Shown: positions 6,979-15,402 of the stretch, piece by piece
Position numbering within the stretch: the stretch's first letter is position 1
Layout of the letters: each line of letters starts with the position of its first letter
Assembly (NCBI GenBank): GCA_017410065.1
Contig: JAFQRL010000029.1
Location: 1 to 35,502 of the forward strand
Length of the DNA: 35,502 bases
Source of the DNA: Clostridia bacterium
GTDB taxonomy: Bacteria; Bacillota; Clostridia; Oscillospirales; CAG-272
Reading direction: 5' to 3'
The notes under the pieces: generated by a model
Told to the model about the DNA's origin: nothing
The model's database searches: none
Seen by the model: the letters and a program-made list of their open reading frames with translations, nothing else
Made by a program: the position numbers and the translations under genes

Positions 6979-8154
6979 TTAGTCTGCCGCTCCAACGGAG
7001 GACTTGGACTCAAGATTCTGCTTAAGACCGTTATTCATAATTTCTTCAGTCCAGACGTCTCTTGTGCTATCGTTGCAGAAGTACGCCTTGAAAACGTCTC
7101 CCGTATATTCAAGAGCCATTTTATAAACGAGCTCTGTCTTCTCGGGGACAACAACGCCGTCTACGATATCGAAGTGAATGTTCTCAACACCGTAAAGGAG
7201 AAGGTTTCTCATCTTAACGTCGGAATTAAAGAGATAAATGATCTCCATTGCAGCACTTACGTTTTCTGTGCCGCTAAGCACTCCGAAGCCCGACTCGGCA
7301 ACCTCTGCCTTCGTGATAACGGGATAGGAAAGAATGTTGCAGATATATCCGTCCTCTGCATAGGAGAATCTATCCTCGTACATCTTGCCTGTTACGACCT
7401 TTATAACCTCATCCGCGCTTGTTACGGGAAGCTTTGATGCGTTCGCATCAATAATACCCTGAAGCTCTGCCTTGAAGGAATCGAAGCTTTCTTCGGAATT
7501 GATGGTTGCGCTGAGCTGATCCTCGTTATAGTTAAGAAGCTCGCAGACTATGTTTCTATTGATAAGGATATAGTCGTAGGTGCCCATAACGCGGTTATTG
7601 GGAACGAAGTAAAGACGATCTTCAACGGTTGCTGATTCACCCTCGCCAACAGTTACCTTATCGCGGGCAACCTCAAGGAGGTGGGGGTTGGTCTTATTGA
7701 AGGATGCGTTAAGAGTTGCGAAGCCGTACTTTTTGATAAGAGCCTCGTCTGCAAAATATCCGTTAAGATCGGCAAGCTTCTCGGAAGCTACCATAGACTC
7801 AAGCATTGCAAGGCTATTGATAAGAACGATACCGTCATTCTTATCCGCAATTGTTGCCTCGTAATCGGCTGCCTTGCAGAACTCGATATTAAGAGTTGTG
7901 TTGAAGTTTTTATTTGTTCTGTCGTTGAGGTACTGCTGGATCTTATCCTCAACCGTGCCTGTGGTGGAATTCGCAATATCGCCTTCGGTGATTATGTAGA
8001 GGGTGAGATCGACCTCTTCAAGCACTGTGGGCGTATAGTTTATCCTATCCTTTTCCTTCTCTGCTTCAGAGATAATGTCCTCCTCGCAGGATGCGAGAGC
8101 AAATACGGACATAATCAAGCAAAGGACCAAGCAAATAATTCTTTTGATTTTCAT
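6979..8154 (-). CDS. Lipoprotein, solute-binding-protein-like, of unknown function
   Basis: 391 residues. A signal peptide (KIKRIICLVLCLIMSVF) ends in a lipobox ALASC, so Cys23 is the expected lipidated residue and the protein should sit on the outer face of the membrane. The body has the mixed alpha/beta look of an extracellular solute-binding protein (for example LADLNGYFADE, and DYILINRNIVCELL at about 200), but I cannot assign a family firmly. No ABC permease or ATPase is nearby. It is the first gene of the BY-kinase operon, so a role in envelope sensing or polysaccharide assembly is inferred. A +1 frame after the stop stays open to 6903 (see findings). Confidence 0.8.
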   Translation of the reverse strand: MKIKRIICLVLCLIMSVFALASCEEDIISEAEKEKDRINYTPTVLEEVDLTLYIITEGDIANSTTGTVEDKIQQYLNDRTNKNFNTTLNIEFCKAADYEATIADKNDGIVLINSLAMLESMVASEKLADLNGYFADEALIKKYGFATLNASFNKTNPHLLEVARDKVTVGEGESATVEDRLYFVPNNRVMGTYDYILINRNIVCELLNYNEDQLSATINSEESFDSFKAELQGIIDANASKLPVTSADEVIKVVTGKMYEDRFSYAEDGYICNILSYPVITKAEVAESGFGVLSGTENVSAAMEIIYLFNSDVKMRNLLLYGVENIHFDIVDGVVVPEKTELVYKMALEYTGDVFKAYFCNDSTRDVWTEEIMNNGLKQNLESKSSVGAAD

Positions 8155-8178
8155 CGCCTTATGAGAACCTCCGATGGT

Positions 8179-8199
8179 TAGTTTACCTAAATAGTTTAC
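8179..8199. repeat. Paired TAGTTTAC direct repeat, possible operator
   Basis: Two exact copies of TAGTTTAC (8179-8186 and 8192-8199) are 13 bases apart. The second covers the -10 box of the lipoprotein promoter. This could be a binding site for an unidentified regulator of the operon. Confidence 0.4.
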
Positions 8200-8221
8200 T
8201 ATATTATTTTATAAAAGTCAA
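8193..8221 (-). promoter_or_regulatory. Sigma-A promoter of the lipoprotein/BY-kinase operon
   Basis: Minus strand TTGACT (8216-8221), 17-base spacer, TAAACT (8193-8198). The AGGTTC-type ribosome-binding region and ATG 8152-8154 follow about 40 bases downstream. Confidence 0.65.
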
Positions 8222-8268
8222 GTCTTTTTTTATTAACAAAATATTTTGGACTAAATATAAAGCAAATC

Positions 8269-8296
8269 GCACAAAACAGTTCGCGGATTTTTGTGC
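8269..8296 (-). terminator. Probable terminator after rpoD
   Basis: GCACAAAA (8269-8276) pairs with TTTTGTGC (8289-8296) over a 12-base loop, about 17 bases after the rpoD stop. The following T-rich stretch on the minus strand is interrupted (GATTTGCTTTATATTT), so efficiency is uncertain. Confidence 0.45.
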
Positions 8297-8312
8297 ACAT
8301 TTACCGTCGAAT

Positions 8313-9377
8313 TTAGTTGGAAAGATAATCCTTGAGTGTTTTGGAGCGAGAAGGATGGCGAAGCTTGCGAAGAGCCTTTGCTTCGATCTGCCTGATACGC
8401 TCTCTTGTTATCTCAAATTTCTTACCAACCTCCTCAAGGGTTCTGGGTCTGCCGTCCTCAAGACCGAATCTGAGCTTGATAACGTTAGACTCGCGGGGCG
8501 TGAGTGTATTGAGTATAGCGAAGAGCTGCTCTCTGAGCAAGGAATAGGATGCACTGTCGGAGGGAGCGGGAGATTCGCTGTCCTCAACAAAATCACCGAG
8601 GTGGCTATCCTCCTCCTCACCGATGGGAGTTTCAAGAGAGACGGGGTCCTGAGCGATCTTCATAATGTCGCGTACCTTATCTGCGGTCATACCGAGAGCC
8701 TCTGCGATCTCATCCGTGGTGGGCTCTCTGCCGAACTCCTGAAGAAGCTGACGGGCGGTCCTTGATACCTTATGGATCGTTTCAACCATATGAACAGGGA
8801 TCCTGATGGTTCGTGCCTGATCTGCAATAGCGCGGGTGATCGCCTGACGGATCCACCAGGTAGCATAGGTGGAGAACTTATAGCCCTTGCTGTAATCAAA
8901 CTTCTCAACGGCCTTGATAAGACCGAGGTTGCCCTCCTGAATAAGATCAAGGAAATACATTCCCTTTCCAACGTGACGCTTCGCTATGCTGACAACGAGA
9001 CGAAGGTTAGCCTCAATAAGCTCGTTCTTTGCATCCTTATTACCGATGGTGATCTGCTCGGCAAGGTAGGTCTCGCGCTCGGGAGTGAGAAGCGGGATCT
9101 TTCCTATCTCCTTGAGATACATACGGACGGGATCGTCGATCGCAAGTCCCTCCTGAAGGAAGAACTTGTCCATATTTTCGGTTGCATCATAAGAGCGGGC
9201 ATCCTGCTCAATTTCCTTGAATTCGTCGTTATCAAGCTCGTCGGGCGAGGCGGAATCAAGATCCGATTGAGAGATATCGTAATCGATATCCTCAAGTGCC
9301 TTCATAATGTCTGAGCCACCGATGCCGTCATTTTTAGAATCAATAAAATCGTTCACATCAATCTTATCTCTGCTCAT
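8313..9377 (-). CDS. rpoD: Primary RNA polymerase sigma factor SigA/RpoD
   Basis: 354 residues, the housekeeping sigma-70 that directs RNA polymerase to most growth promoters. In order: an acidic N-terminal segment (1-75); region 1.2 [11 protein letters not shown] (82-92); region 2 with [19 protein letters not shown] (166-184) for -10 recognition and melting; region 3 around 200-250; and region 4.2 [20 protein letters not shown] (313-332), the helix-turn-helix for -35 recognition. Size matches other clostridial SigA. AAGGAAGG precedes the ATG. It follows dnaG by 20 bases, as in the classic macromolecular synthesis operon. The TTGACA/TATAAT promoters in this window fit its specificity. Confidence 0.98.
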   Translation of the reverse strand: MSRDKIDVNDFIDSKNDGIGGSDIMKALEDIDYDISQSDLDSASPDELDNDEFKEIEQDARSYDATENMDKFFLQEGLAIDDPVRMYLKEIGKIPLLTPERETYLAEQITIGNKDAKNELIEANLRLVVSIAKRHVGKGMYFLDLIQEGNLGLIKAVEKFDYSKGYKFSTYATWWIRQAITRAIADQARTIRIPVHMVETIHKVSRTARQLLQEFGREPTTDEIAEALGMTADKVRDIMKIAQDPVSLETPIGEEEDSHLGDFVEDSESPAPSDSASYSLLREQLFAILNTLTPRESNVIKLRFGLEDGRPRTLEEVGKKFEITRERIRQIEAKALRKLRHPSRSKTLKDYLSN

Positions 9378-9397
9378 TTTAAAATAACCTTCCTTTT

Positions 9398-11173
9398 TTA
9401 AGTCTCTGTTTTTCTCTTATCTCGGAGAACGGCGTAGAGTCCTTCGAACGTATTGGTTTTCTGATTTGTCTTTTTTGAAACGGATTTTTTCAAGGATGAG
9501 ATTGCCTCTTCAAGAACGGCGGTGCCGTTATCCGTGAGCTCCATTCGCTTAAGCTTCATCTTCACGAGCCTGCCGAACTCATCTGCGGTGAATGCTTCTC
9601 CTATACAGGAAAGATCGTCTCCGCCGTTTTGATACTGCTCCTTGAAGTATTTAAAGAAGCGGCGGTTGAGCTCTGTTACAAAATCATCCTCTGTGAGTAT
9701 GTCCGATTCAAATACGTGCTTTCTGTGCTCGGGGAAAATATAGAGAAGTCCGATCACAGTCTCCTCGTTTTTTGCAGCCGCAGGAGCCTTCATAAAGTCG
9801 GGGTTGACCTTATCGGAATATCCGATAGCGTTTTGCTTGAACTTGTTTGACTCCTCTTTTTTGCGAGCCTTCATATTTTTTGATATAATTCCGTCTACGT
9901 CAAGCTTCACGCTTTTGGGATCAACGTCAAGCTTTTTAGCAATTATACGAATATAAATATCTCTTTCTGCCGAAGAATATGTCTCGGAAATAAGTTTTTC
10001 CAGCTCGTGGAGAGCTTTTATTTTATCCTGTGGAAGCTCAAGATCGTATTTTGCGAGAATTGTTTCCGAATTATGCTCAAATCTTGTTTTTGTGTTCTTT
10101 AGAAGCTCGGCAAACTTATCCCTGCCGTTAGCCTTGATATATTCGTCGGGGTCTTTCGCTCCGGGGATACGCAATATTGCGACCTCAACGTCAACCTCGT
10201 TCAAAAGAGTTATAGCTCTTTGAGCCGCCTTCTGCCCTGCTTCGTCCGCATCATAGGACAGAATGACCTTCTTGGTGTATCGGCTGATCATTCTTGCCTG
10301 CTCGGGAGTGATCGCCGTGCCGAGAGTGGCAACGGCATTGGTGAAGCCTGCGGAGTGCATTGTAATAACGTCCATATAGCCCTCGCAAAGGATCAGCGAT
10401 TCCTTGCAGGCGTGTCTGGCAAAATTAAGCGCGAACAAATTCCTTGACTTTTTGAAAACAGGAGTGTCTGAGGAATTCTTATATTTGGGCTTTGAATCGT
10501 CCATCACTCTGCCGCCGAAAGCGATTACGTTGCCCGAAACGTCTATGATCGGGAACATAACTCTATTTCTGAATGCATCGTAATAGGTTCCGTGCTCACT
10601 TTTTCCGCAAAGGAAACCTGCAACAAGCTCCTCGTAGGAGTAACCTTTTTTCCGCATATAATCGGAAAACATATCAAAGCTGTTAGGTGCAAATCCAAGT
10701 CCAAAATGCTTGATAAAGCCCAATGAAAGACCGCGCTTAACCGTGAAATATTCAAGAGCGGCGCGAGCCTCGGGGGTGTTATCAAAGAGTCTTTGGCTGA
10801 AATAGATGGCGGCATCCCTGTTCATTTCAAACATACGAGAGCGCTCAAACCTCGGCTTTTGCTCGTAGCCGACACCGCGCTCCTCCCGTACAATAGTTAT
10901 ACCCGCTCTGTCTGCCAAAAATTCAATGGCATCCCGATAATCAAGATTTTCCTTTTTCTGAATGAAGGTGATAACGTTCCCTCCGACTCCGCAGCCGAAG
11001 CAATAAAAGCTGTTATCGGCGGGATACACTGTGAAAGACGGAGTTTTTTCGCTATGGAAAGGACAAAGTCCTTTAAGATTTGAGCCTGCTCTGCGAAGCG
11101 TGACGTAGCTGCCGATAACGGTTTCCGCGTCGTTTCTTAAGAGCACCTGCTCTATGGTTTCTCTGCTGATCAC
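9398..11173 (-). CDS. dnaG: DNA primase
   Basis: 591 residues, the enzyme that makes RNA primers for lagging-strand synthesis. The N-terminal CHC2 zinc-binding domain shows Cys37, His40, Cys58 and Cys61 (CPFH...CFGC). The catalytic TOPRIM domain contains CEGYMDV near 262 and LSYDADEAG near 304, with the acidic metal ligands. The C-terminal region about 440-591, which binds the DnaB helicase, is more divergent. Start is GTG at 11171-11173, six bases from AAGGAGGG at 11180-11187; a nearby ATG (11175-11177) is out of frame. It lies between yigZ and rpoD on the same strand. Confidence 0.97.
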   Translation of the reverse strand: MISRETIEQVLLRNDAETVIGSYVTLRRAGSNLKGLCPFHSEKTPSFTVYPADNSFYCFGCGVGGNVITFIQKKENLDYRDAIEFLADRAGITIVREERGVGYEQKPRFERSRMFEMNRDAAIYFSQRLFDNTPEARAALEYFTVKRGLSLGFIKHFGLGFAPNSFDMFSDYMRKKGYSYEELVAGFLCGKSEHGTYYDAFRNRVMFPIIDVSGNVIAFGGRVMDDSKPKYKNSSDTPVFKKSRNLFALNFARHACKESLILCEGYMDVITMHSAGFTNAVATLGTAITPEQARMISRYTKKVILSYDADEAGQKAAQRAITLLNEVDVEVAILRIPGAKDPDEYIKANGRDKFAELLKNTKTRFEHNSETILAKYDLELPQDKIKALHELEKLISETYSSAERDIYIRIIAKKLDVDPKSVKLDVDGIISKNMKARKKEESNKFKQNAIGYSDKVNPDFMKAPAAAKNEETVIGLLYIFPEHRKHVFESDILTEDDFVTELNRRFFKYFKEQYQNGGDDLSCIGEAFTADEFGRLVKMKLKRMELTDNGTAVLEEAISSLKKSVSKKTNQKTNTFEGLYAVLRDKRKTET

Positions 11174-11227
11174 TCATATCCCTCCTTTCTTCATCTTTAA
11201 TATACGAGCGAGATATCAAAAACACTT

Positions 11228-11845
11228 TTAAAAATCAAACTTTTCCGACAAAATATTTATTTTCGCTCTTCCGGAGGTCGCCTCTCTGATATTATCCTCC
11301 AGTTTTTCCAGATCGGACTTCGGGAGCTTACCGATGACCGTGACTCCCTCGGAGTATACTGTGTCCTCCGTTCTGAAGCCGCACTCGGCGAGCACCGAGG
11401 TGATCCTTCCGTGGTCGGAATAGCCGATCGAAACCGAGAGCTCGGTGTAGATATCGTATCTGATTATTTCAGCGGAATTCAATGCGCCGATGGCGGCAGA
11501 GGTATACGCCTTAACGAGACCACCCGTGCCAAGAAGGGTGCCGCCGAAATATCTCGTAACGACTATTACGGTGTCTGTGACTCCGTTTTTACGTATCGCG
11601 TCAAGCACGGGCATACCTGCCGTACCCTGGGGCTCCCGATCATCCGTGAAGCGCATAGTGGAATTTTCTCTCAAAACATATGCATAGACGTGATGACGTG
11701 CATCCGGATATCTTTTCTTAACTCTTTCGATAAAGGCAAGAGCCTCAGCTTCCGTGGATACGGGCGCAGCTTCGCCGATGAAAATTGATTTTCTGTCCTC
11801 GTATTCAAAGCTTGAAGGGTGCTTAACGGTTATATAGCTTTGCAC
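11228..11845 (-). CDS. YigZ / IMPACT family protein
   Basis: 205 residues. The N-terminal IMPACT domain is clear: SIFIGEAAPV near 20, YPDARHHVYAYVL near 45-57, DREPQGTAGMPVLDAI near 74-89 and VVTRYFGGTLLGTGGLVKAY near 99-118. The C-terminal DUF1949-like domain spans about 140-205. Bacterial members are conserved, but their biochemical function is not well defined; RNA-related or translation-stress roles are suggested by relation to eukaryotic IMPACT. Three bases separate it from hflX, so it is co-transcribed. Confidence 0.9.
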   Translation of the reverse strand: MQSYITVKHPSSFEYEDRKSIFIGEAAPVSTEAEALAFIERVKKRYPDARHHVYAYVLRENSTMRFTDDREPQGTAGMPVLDAIRKNGVTDTVIVVTRYFGGTLLGTGGLVKAYTSAAIGALNSAEIIRYDIYTELSVSIGYSDHGRITSVLAECGFRTEDTVYSEGVTVIGKLPKSDLEKLEDNIREATSGRAKINILSEKFDF

Positions 11846-11848
11846 GTC

Positions 11849-13105
11849 TTACACCTCCTCTGCAATGTATTTTCCATACACGCCCCTGCCCTTTTCGTCA
11901 AGTATTGCGACAACGCGAATGCCGTCATCTGCATAATCCACGCTCTCTACGGTGTACTGATCGTAGAGCGCGCTGAGGGCGGATTGACGCTCGTACGGTA
12001 TAACGAGAAGATATTTTTTCTTGAATTTTTTTATTTCCTGCTCGATAAGTGCGAGAAGTCTGTCTATTCCCTCGCCTGTTACACCCGAGGTCGCAACGCA
12101 CCCCTCCGCCTGCTCTGTTATAGGCTCGGAGAGCTTATCGCATTTATTGTAAACGTATATAACAGGCTTACCCGATGCACCAAGCTCCTCGACAACAGAC
12201 TCTGTTACCTTAATGTGCTCGGGCACCTCGCTATCGGTTATATCCGAAACGATCAGCAAAATATCGGCATAGACCACCTCGTCAAGAGTGGATTTGAACG
12301 CCTTGACAAGATGATGAGGCAGCTTACGGATAAAGCCGACGGTGTCGGTGAGAAGCACAGTCTCGCCCGATGGCAGCTCAAGCTTTCTCGTTGTGGCGTC
12401 AAGTGTGGCAAAAAGCTTATCCTCGGAGAGGACGCCCGCGCCTGTCATTGCATTAAGGAGGGTGGATTTACCTGCGTTTGTGTAACCCACAAGCGCGACC
12501 TTCGGCAAGCCGCTTCGGTCTCTTTGCGAGCGCATAACCGCTCGGTTGCGTTCCATTTCCTCAATTTTCTTTTCCAGCTGATTTACCTTTTCCTTAAGGT
12601 GACGGCGATCGCTTTCAAGCTTGGATTCTCCCGGACCTCTTGTTCCGATACCTCCGCCGAGCCTTGAAAGTTCCTTTCCCTTACCCATAAGGCGTGGGGC
12701 GGAATACTTAAGCTGGGCAAGCTCGACCTGGAGCTTTCCCTCACCGCTCTCTGCGTGGAGAGCAAATATATCAAGAATAAGCATACTGCGGTCGATAACT
12801 CGAACGTCGCAGGCAATATCCTCTTCAAGATTTCTGATCTGTGCGGGAGTAAGCTCAAAATCAAATATAATAAGCTCGGCTTCACCGCCGCGACACATCT
12901 CGGCTATCTCCGCTACCTTGCCGCTGCCGATACAGGTTCTGGGGTCGAAGCTATCCTTGATCTGTATAACTCTTGCATAAACAGTTCCGCCCGCGGTGTC
13001 AAGAAGTCTTTCAAGCTCGTTCAAAGAACGCTCGCACTCCTCAACGTCACTACCGCGCTCGGCTATTCCAACGAGAATAGCTCCCTTGGCAGTTTTTTCT
13101 TCCAT
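11849..13105 (-). CDS. hflX: Ribosome-associated GTPase HflX
   Basis: 418 residues. The N-terminal HflX domain includes DPRTCIGSGKVAEI (near 54-67), the FDFELTPAQIRNLE segment (near 79-93), and the glycine-rich LGGGIGTRGPGESKLE linker (near 148-163). The coiled region and G domain follow: G1 GYTNAGKST (near 206-214), G3 DTVGFI (near 255) and G4 NKCD (near 323). HflX binds the 50S subunit and rescues or splits stalled ribosomes, for example after heat stress. GGAGG lies eight bases before the ATG. The rpmE terminator sits immediately upstream, so the source of its transcript is unclear. Confidence 0.96.
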   Translation of the reverse strand: MEEKTAKGAILVGIAERGSDVEECERSLNELERLLDTAGGTVYARVIQIKDSFDPRTCIGSGKVAEIAEMCRGGEAELIIFDFELTPAQIRNLEEDIACDVRVIDRSMLILDIFALHAESGEGKLQVELAQLKYSAPRLMGKGKELSRLGGGIGTRGPGESKLESDRRHLKEKVNQLEKKIEEMERNRAVMRSQRDRSGLPKVALVGYTNAGKSTLLNAMTGAGVLSEDKLFATLDATTRKLELPSGETVLLTDTVGFIRKLPHHLVKAFKSTLDEVVYADILLIVSDITDSEVPEHIKVTESVVEELGASGKPVIYVYNKCDKLSEPITEQAEGCVATSGVTGEGIDRLLALIEQEIKKFKKKYLLVIPYERQSALSALYDQYTVESVDYADDGIRVVAILDEKGRGVYGKYIAEEV

Positions 13106-13126
13106 TTTCGAGTCCTCCGATGAAAC

Positions 13127-13160
13127 AAAAAGAGCGAAGGGTTTATTCCTACGCTCTTTT
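13127..13160 (-). terminator. Intrinsic terminator of rpmE
   Basis: AAAAAGAGCG (13127-13136) pairs with CGCTCTTTT (13152-13160); on the minus strand the stem runs straight into TTTTT. It lies between rpmE and hflX. Confidence 0.8.
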
Positions 13161-13170
13161 AATACAAAGA

Positions 13171-13380
13171 TTACTTGTTATTAGCTGCAGCAAGACGCTT
13201 CTTGAACTTATCAAGACGACCGCCTGCATCAACGAACTTCTGCTTACCTGTATAGAAAGGATGGCACTTGGAGCAGATTTCAACGTTGAGATCGCCCTTA
13301 ACGGAGTGAGTCTGAACGGTTGCACCGCATGCGCACTTAATGGTAGCCTCTTTGTATTCGGGATGTAATCCTGCCTTCAT
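13171..13380 (-). CDS. rpmE: Ribosomal protein bL31 (zinc-binding type)
   Basis: 69 residues, the normal length of bL31 of the large subunit. Cys16, Cys18, Cys36 and Cys39 (CAC...CSKC) give the full zinc ligand set of the C+ form, which is exchanged for a zinc-free paralogue in some bacteria under zinc limitation. [20 protein letters not shown] near 40-59 is the diagnostic block. It is monocistronic, with its own promoter at 13420-13448 and the terminator at 13127-13160. AGAGGTG precedes the ATG. Confidence 0.97.
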   Translation of the reverse strand: MKAGLHPEYKEATIKCACGATVQTHSVKGDLNVEICSKCHPFYTGKQKFVDAGGRLDKFKKRLAAANNK

Positions 13381-13419
13381 TTTAACACCTCTTTACATTT
13401 AGCATTTTTATTACGCCCT

Positions 13420-13448
13420 ATTATAACATATATTTTTTATTTTTGCAA
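13420..13448 (-). promoter_or_regulatory. Sigma-A promoter of rpmE
   Basis: Minus strand TTGCAA (13443-13448), 17-base spacer, perfect TATAAT (13420-13425), about 40 bases before the start. Confidence 0.8.
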
Positions 13449-13514
13449 TACCTTTTTCAAAAAATTCGAATTTTTTTCAGAAAAGTCGCTACCAAATATT
13501 TCTTTTCCAAATAA

Positions 13515-14231
13515 TTATATCTTTTCTTCGATTTTTTTACGCAGAGAGCTCATTATTTTCTTTTCAAGCCTTGATATATAGCTTTGCGATATTCCAAGTG
13601 CATCGGCAACCTCCTTTTGGGTAAGCTCTGCTCCTCCCGAAAGTCCGTACCTCATATCTATTATTATCTTTTCTCTTGGGTCAAGAGCCGAAACCGCCTC
13701 AAGAAGTATTCTTTTTTCCTCGTCCTCCTCCATCTTCCTTGATACCACGTCGCTGTCGCTTCCAAGCACGTCGGACAGAAGAAGTTCATTTCCGTCCCAA
13801 TCAACGTTCAAGGGCTCGTCGATGGAGATCTCCCGCCGCTTTGACGATCGCTTCCTTATAAACATCAGTATTTCATTTTCGATGCACCTTGATGCGTAGG
13901 TCGCAAGCTTGATCTTTTTATCCGAATTAAAGCTTGTGACCGCCTTCATAAGACCTACGGTACCGATGGATATCAGCTCCTCAATATTTGCGCCCGTGTT
14001 TTCAAATCTTTTCGCTATGTATGCAACAAGCCTGAGATTATGCTCTATCAGCGCATCCCGAGAGCTTAGCTCATCGATCGTCTCAAGCATTTTTTCCTCC
14101 TCCTCGTGAGAAAGGGGCGGCGGTAGTGTTTCGCTACCGTTTATGTAATAGATCTCCTTTGGCTTTTTTCTTGAAGATAGCCATTCCTTTATTCTCTTGA
14201 ATATTGATATTTTGGGTTTATTTCCTGACAT
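13515..14231 (-). CDS. sigE: Sporulation sigma factor SigE (pro-sigma-E)
   Basis: 238 residues from the ATG at 14229-14231, as long as pro-sigma-E of Bacillus. An amphipathic basic pro-sequence ([18 protein letters not shown]) precedes the conserved [14 protein letters not shown] block, where the protease cuts. Region 2 ([31 protein letters not shown]) and [20 protein letters not shown] are near-identical to the family. The C-terminal region 4 helix is [19 protein letters not shown]. It drives mother-cell gene expression in early sporulation. The frame remains open 23 codons upstream, but that part codes the end of spoIIGA in another frame and is rejected. The two genes overlap by 14 bases, suggesting translational coupling. 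Confidence 0.96.
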   Translation of the reverse strand: MSGNKPKISIFKRIKEWLSSRKKPKEIYYINGSETLPPPLSHEEEEKMLETIDELSSRDALIEHNLRLVAYIAKRFENTGANIEELISIGTVGLMKAVTSFNSDKKIKLATYASRCIENEILMFIRKRSSKRREISIDEPLNVDWDGNELLLSDVLGSDSDVVSRKMEEDEEKRILLEAVSALDPREKIIIDMRYGLSGGAELTQKEVADALGISQSYISRLEKKIMSSLRKKIEEKI

Positions 14232-15084
14232 CGCAAATTGCCGAAGCGGGCACCAAAAGGCTGTACCCGCCAAAGCTTCCTCCCTCCCTGTCGATCGCAA
14301 GCACGGCCTTTATTTCTTCCTTTTTGTCTTTATTCTGTAAAGTGACCCTATCCGGGCGTACCGCAACAAGCACTCTTGTTCCGCCAACGGAGGATATGGG
14401 GATCAGCCTTATTCTTTTTCTTGCCTCATAATCCAGAAGATCCGGGTCCTTAAGCTCTATTATCTCATTCGGTATAAGCTTCCGTGCGTCAGCCTCCTTT
14501 ATCAGCATAACGGGAGACTTATCCATTGGATCGGTTGCAAGATTGGCACTGTCTATAAGTGCATCGGCAGAATAATGCTTGCCAAGAAATTCTATTTCTA
14601 CCTTGGCACACCCTGTGCCTACCCTGCCCGCAAAAAACGCTACTATCATTTTAAATACTCCGATTGAAAATAAAACTCCTATTGCAAAAAGGAGAAGTCT
14701 TCTGTTTACTCCTGCTTCAAGCGCACCTGCAACACTATCTCCTATAAGTCCCTCAAATATTCCAAAAAGGAAATTAACTCCTCCTCCAAGAAGCGCGCAA
14801 AACACAAGAAAAGCGAGAGCAAATCTTACTTTTCTTCCAAGGCTGATACGCCCCGCCGACACAAGACAAACGACAACAGGACCAATAAGCGAAGCAAAAA
14901 GCTTCAATATTATTATATCGGGCAAAAGCACCGTGATAACAGCACAAAGTGCACCAACAAGCGCGCCGAGAAGCAATTTACCTTTTGTTATTTTAACACA
15001 GGTAAGCTTGGATGCAAAATATATTGCAAGCGTATCAACCGTAAGGTTTATAAGAAAATACACATCTATGTATAAAGTTCTCAC
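14218..15084 (-). CDS. spoIIGA: Sigma-E processing peptidase SpoIIGA
   Basis: About 288 residues. Five hydrophobic spans in the first half (from [20 protein letters not shown]) are followed by a cytosolic aspartic-protease-like half. SpoIIGA dimerises in the septal membrane and removes the pro-sequence of SigE, encoded just downstream. The active-site region is [12 protein letters not shown], where the family usually has D-[ST]-G-N, so the triplet is DSA here. [20 protein letters not shown] and a C-terminal SAICDVRK end are typical. GTG at 15082-15084 is chosen because AGGGAGA lies six to seven bases upstream and it yields the conserved N-terminus. A GTG at 15115-15117 has no ribosome-binding site. 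Confidence 0.9.
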   Translation of the reverse strand: MRTLYIDVYFLINLTVDTLAIYFASKLTCVKITKGKLLLGALVGALCAVITVLLPDIIILKLFASLIGPVVVCLVSAGRISLGRKVRFALAFLVFCALLGGGVNFLFGIFEGLIGDSVAGALEAGVNRRLLLFAIGVLFSIGVFKMIVAFFAGRVGTGCAKVEIEFLGKHYSADALIDSANLATDPMDKSPVMLIKEADARKLIPNEIIELKDPDLLDYEARKRIRLIPISSVGGTRVLVAVRPDRVTLQNKDKKEEIKAVLAIDREGGSFGGYSLLVPASAICDVRK

Positions 15085-15090
15085 CTTTGC

Positions 15091-15097
15091 TCTCCCT
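15091..15097 (-). promoter_or_regulatory. Ribosome-binding site fixing the spoIIGA start
   Basis: AGGGAGA on the minus strand, about six bases before GTG 15082-15084. It supports the short form of SpoIIGA. Confidence 0.65.
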
Positions 15098-15148
15098 GAA
15101 ATATAATCTTTCTTCACGCAACTTTTTGAATAAAAATCTTTTCCCGTT

Positions 15149-15221
15149 GCCTTATGCTGTCACGTATCTGTGCAAGTAAAATACGCTCCCTGCCGCCTGC
15201 AATTTTATTTTAGCATAAGGC
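15149..15221. repeat. 10-base inverted repeat upstream of spoIIGA
   Basis: GCCTTATGCT (15149-15158) and its exact inverse AGCATAAGGC (15212-15221) flank 53 bases. They lie 65 to 140 bases before the spoIIGA start, the only sizeable control region of the sporulation operon. No clear Spo0A box or -10/-35 pair could be placed. Confidence 0.45.
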
Positions 15222-15300
15222 GAGCGCGTTTATTGTCGTTTTTAAGATACACAAAATATTTTTCTTCGCCCACGATAACTCAAAAAAGCGAATACAAAAT

Positions 15301-15356
15301 AAAAAGCCCCGCAAGAGATCGGGGGATCACCCTCACACATCTCTCGGGAGCTTTTC
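15301..15356 (-). terminator. Strong terminator of the cvpA-clpE-mrp operon
   Basis: On the minus strand AGCTCCCGAGAGAT pairs with ATCTCTTGCGGGGCT and is followed by TTTTTATTTT. The arms are about 15340-15354 and 15305-15319. It stands about 50 bases after the mrp stop. Confidence 0.88.
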
Positions 15357-15402
15357 GGTTTATGTTTAGTTTTCTTTGACGATATACAGAGCCGATCGGG
15401 AT

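Noticed and set aside
8772..9314. 180-codon plus-strand frame opposite rpoD
   Set aside because: Shadow of rpoD, which is complete and highly conserved.
11819..12667. 282-codon plus-strand frame opposite hflX
   Set aside because: Shadow of hflX; no family resemblance or start signals.
14232..14300. Longer N-terminus for SigE
   Set aside because: It would extend pro-SigE well past the family length into spoIIGA coding sequence; ATG 14229-14231 matches homologues.
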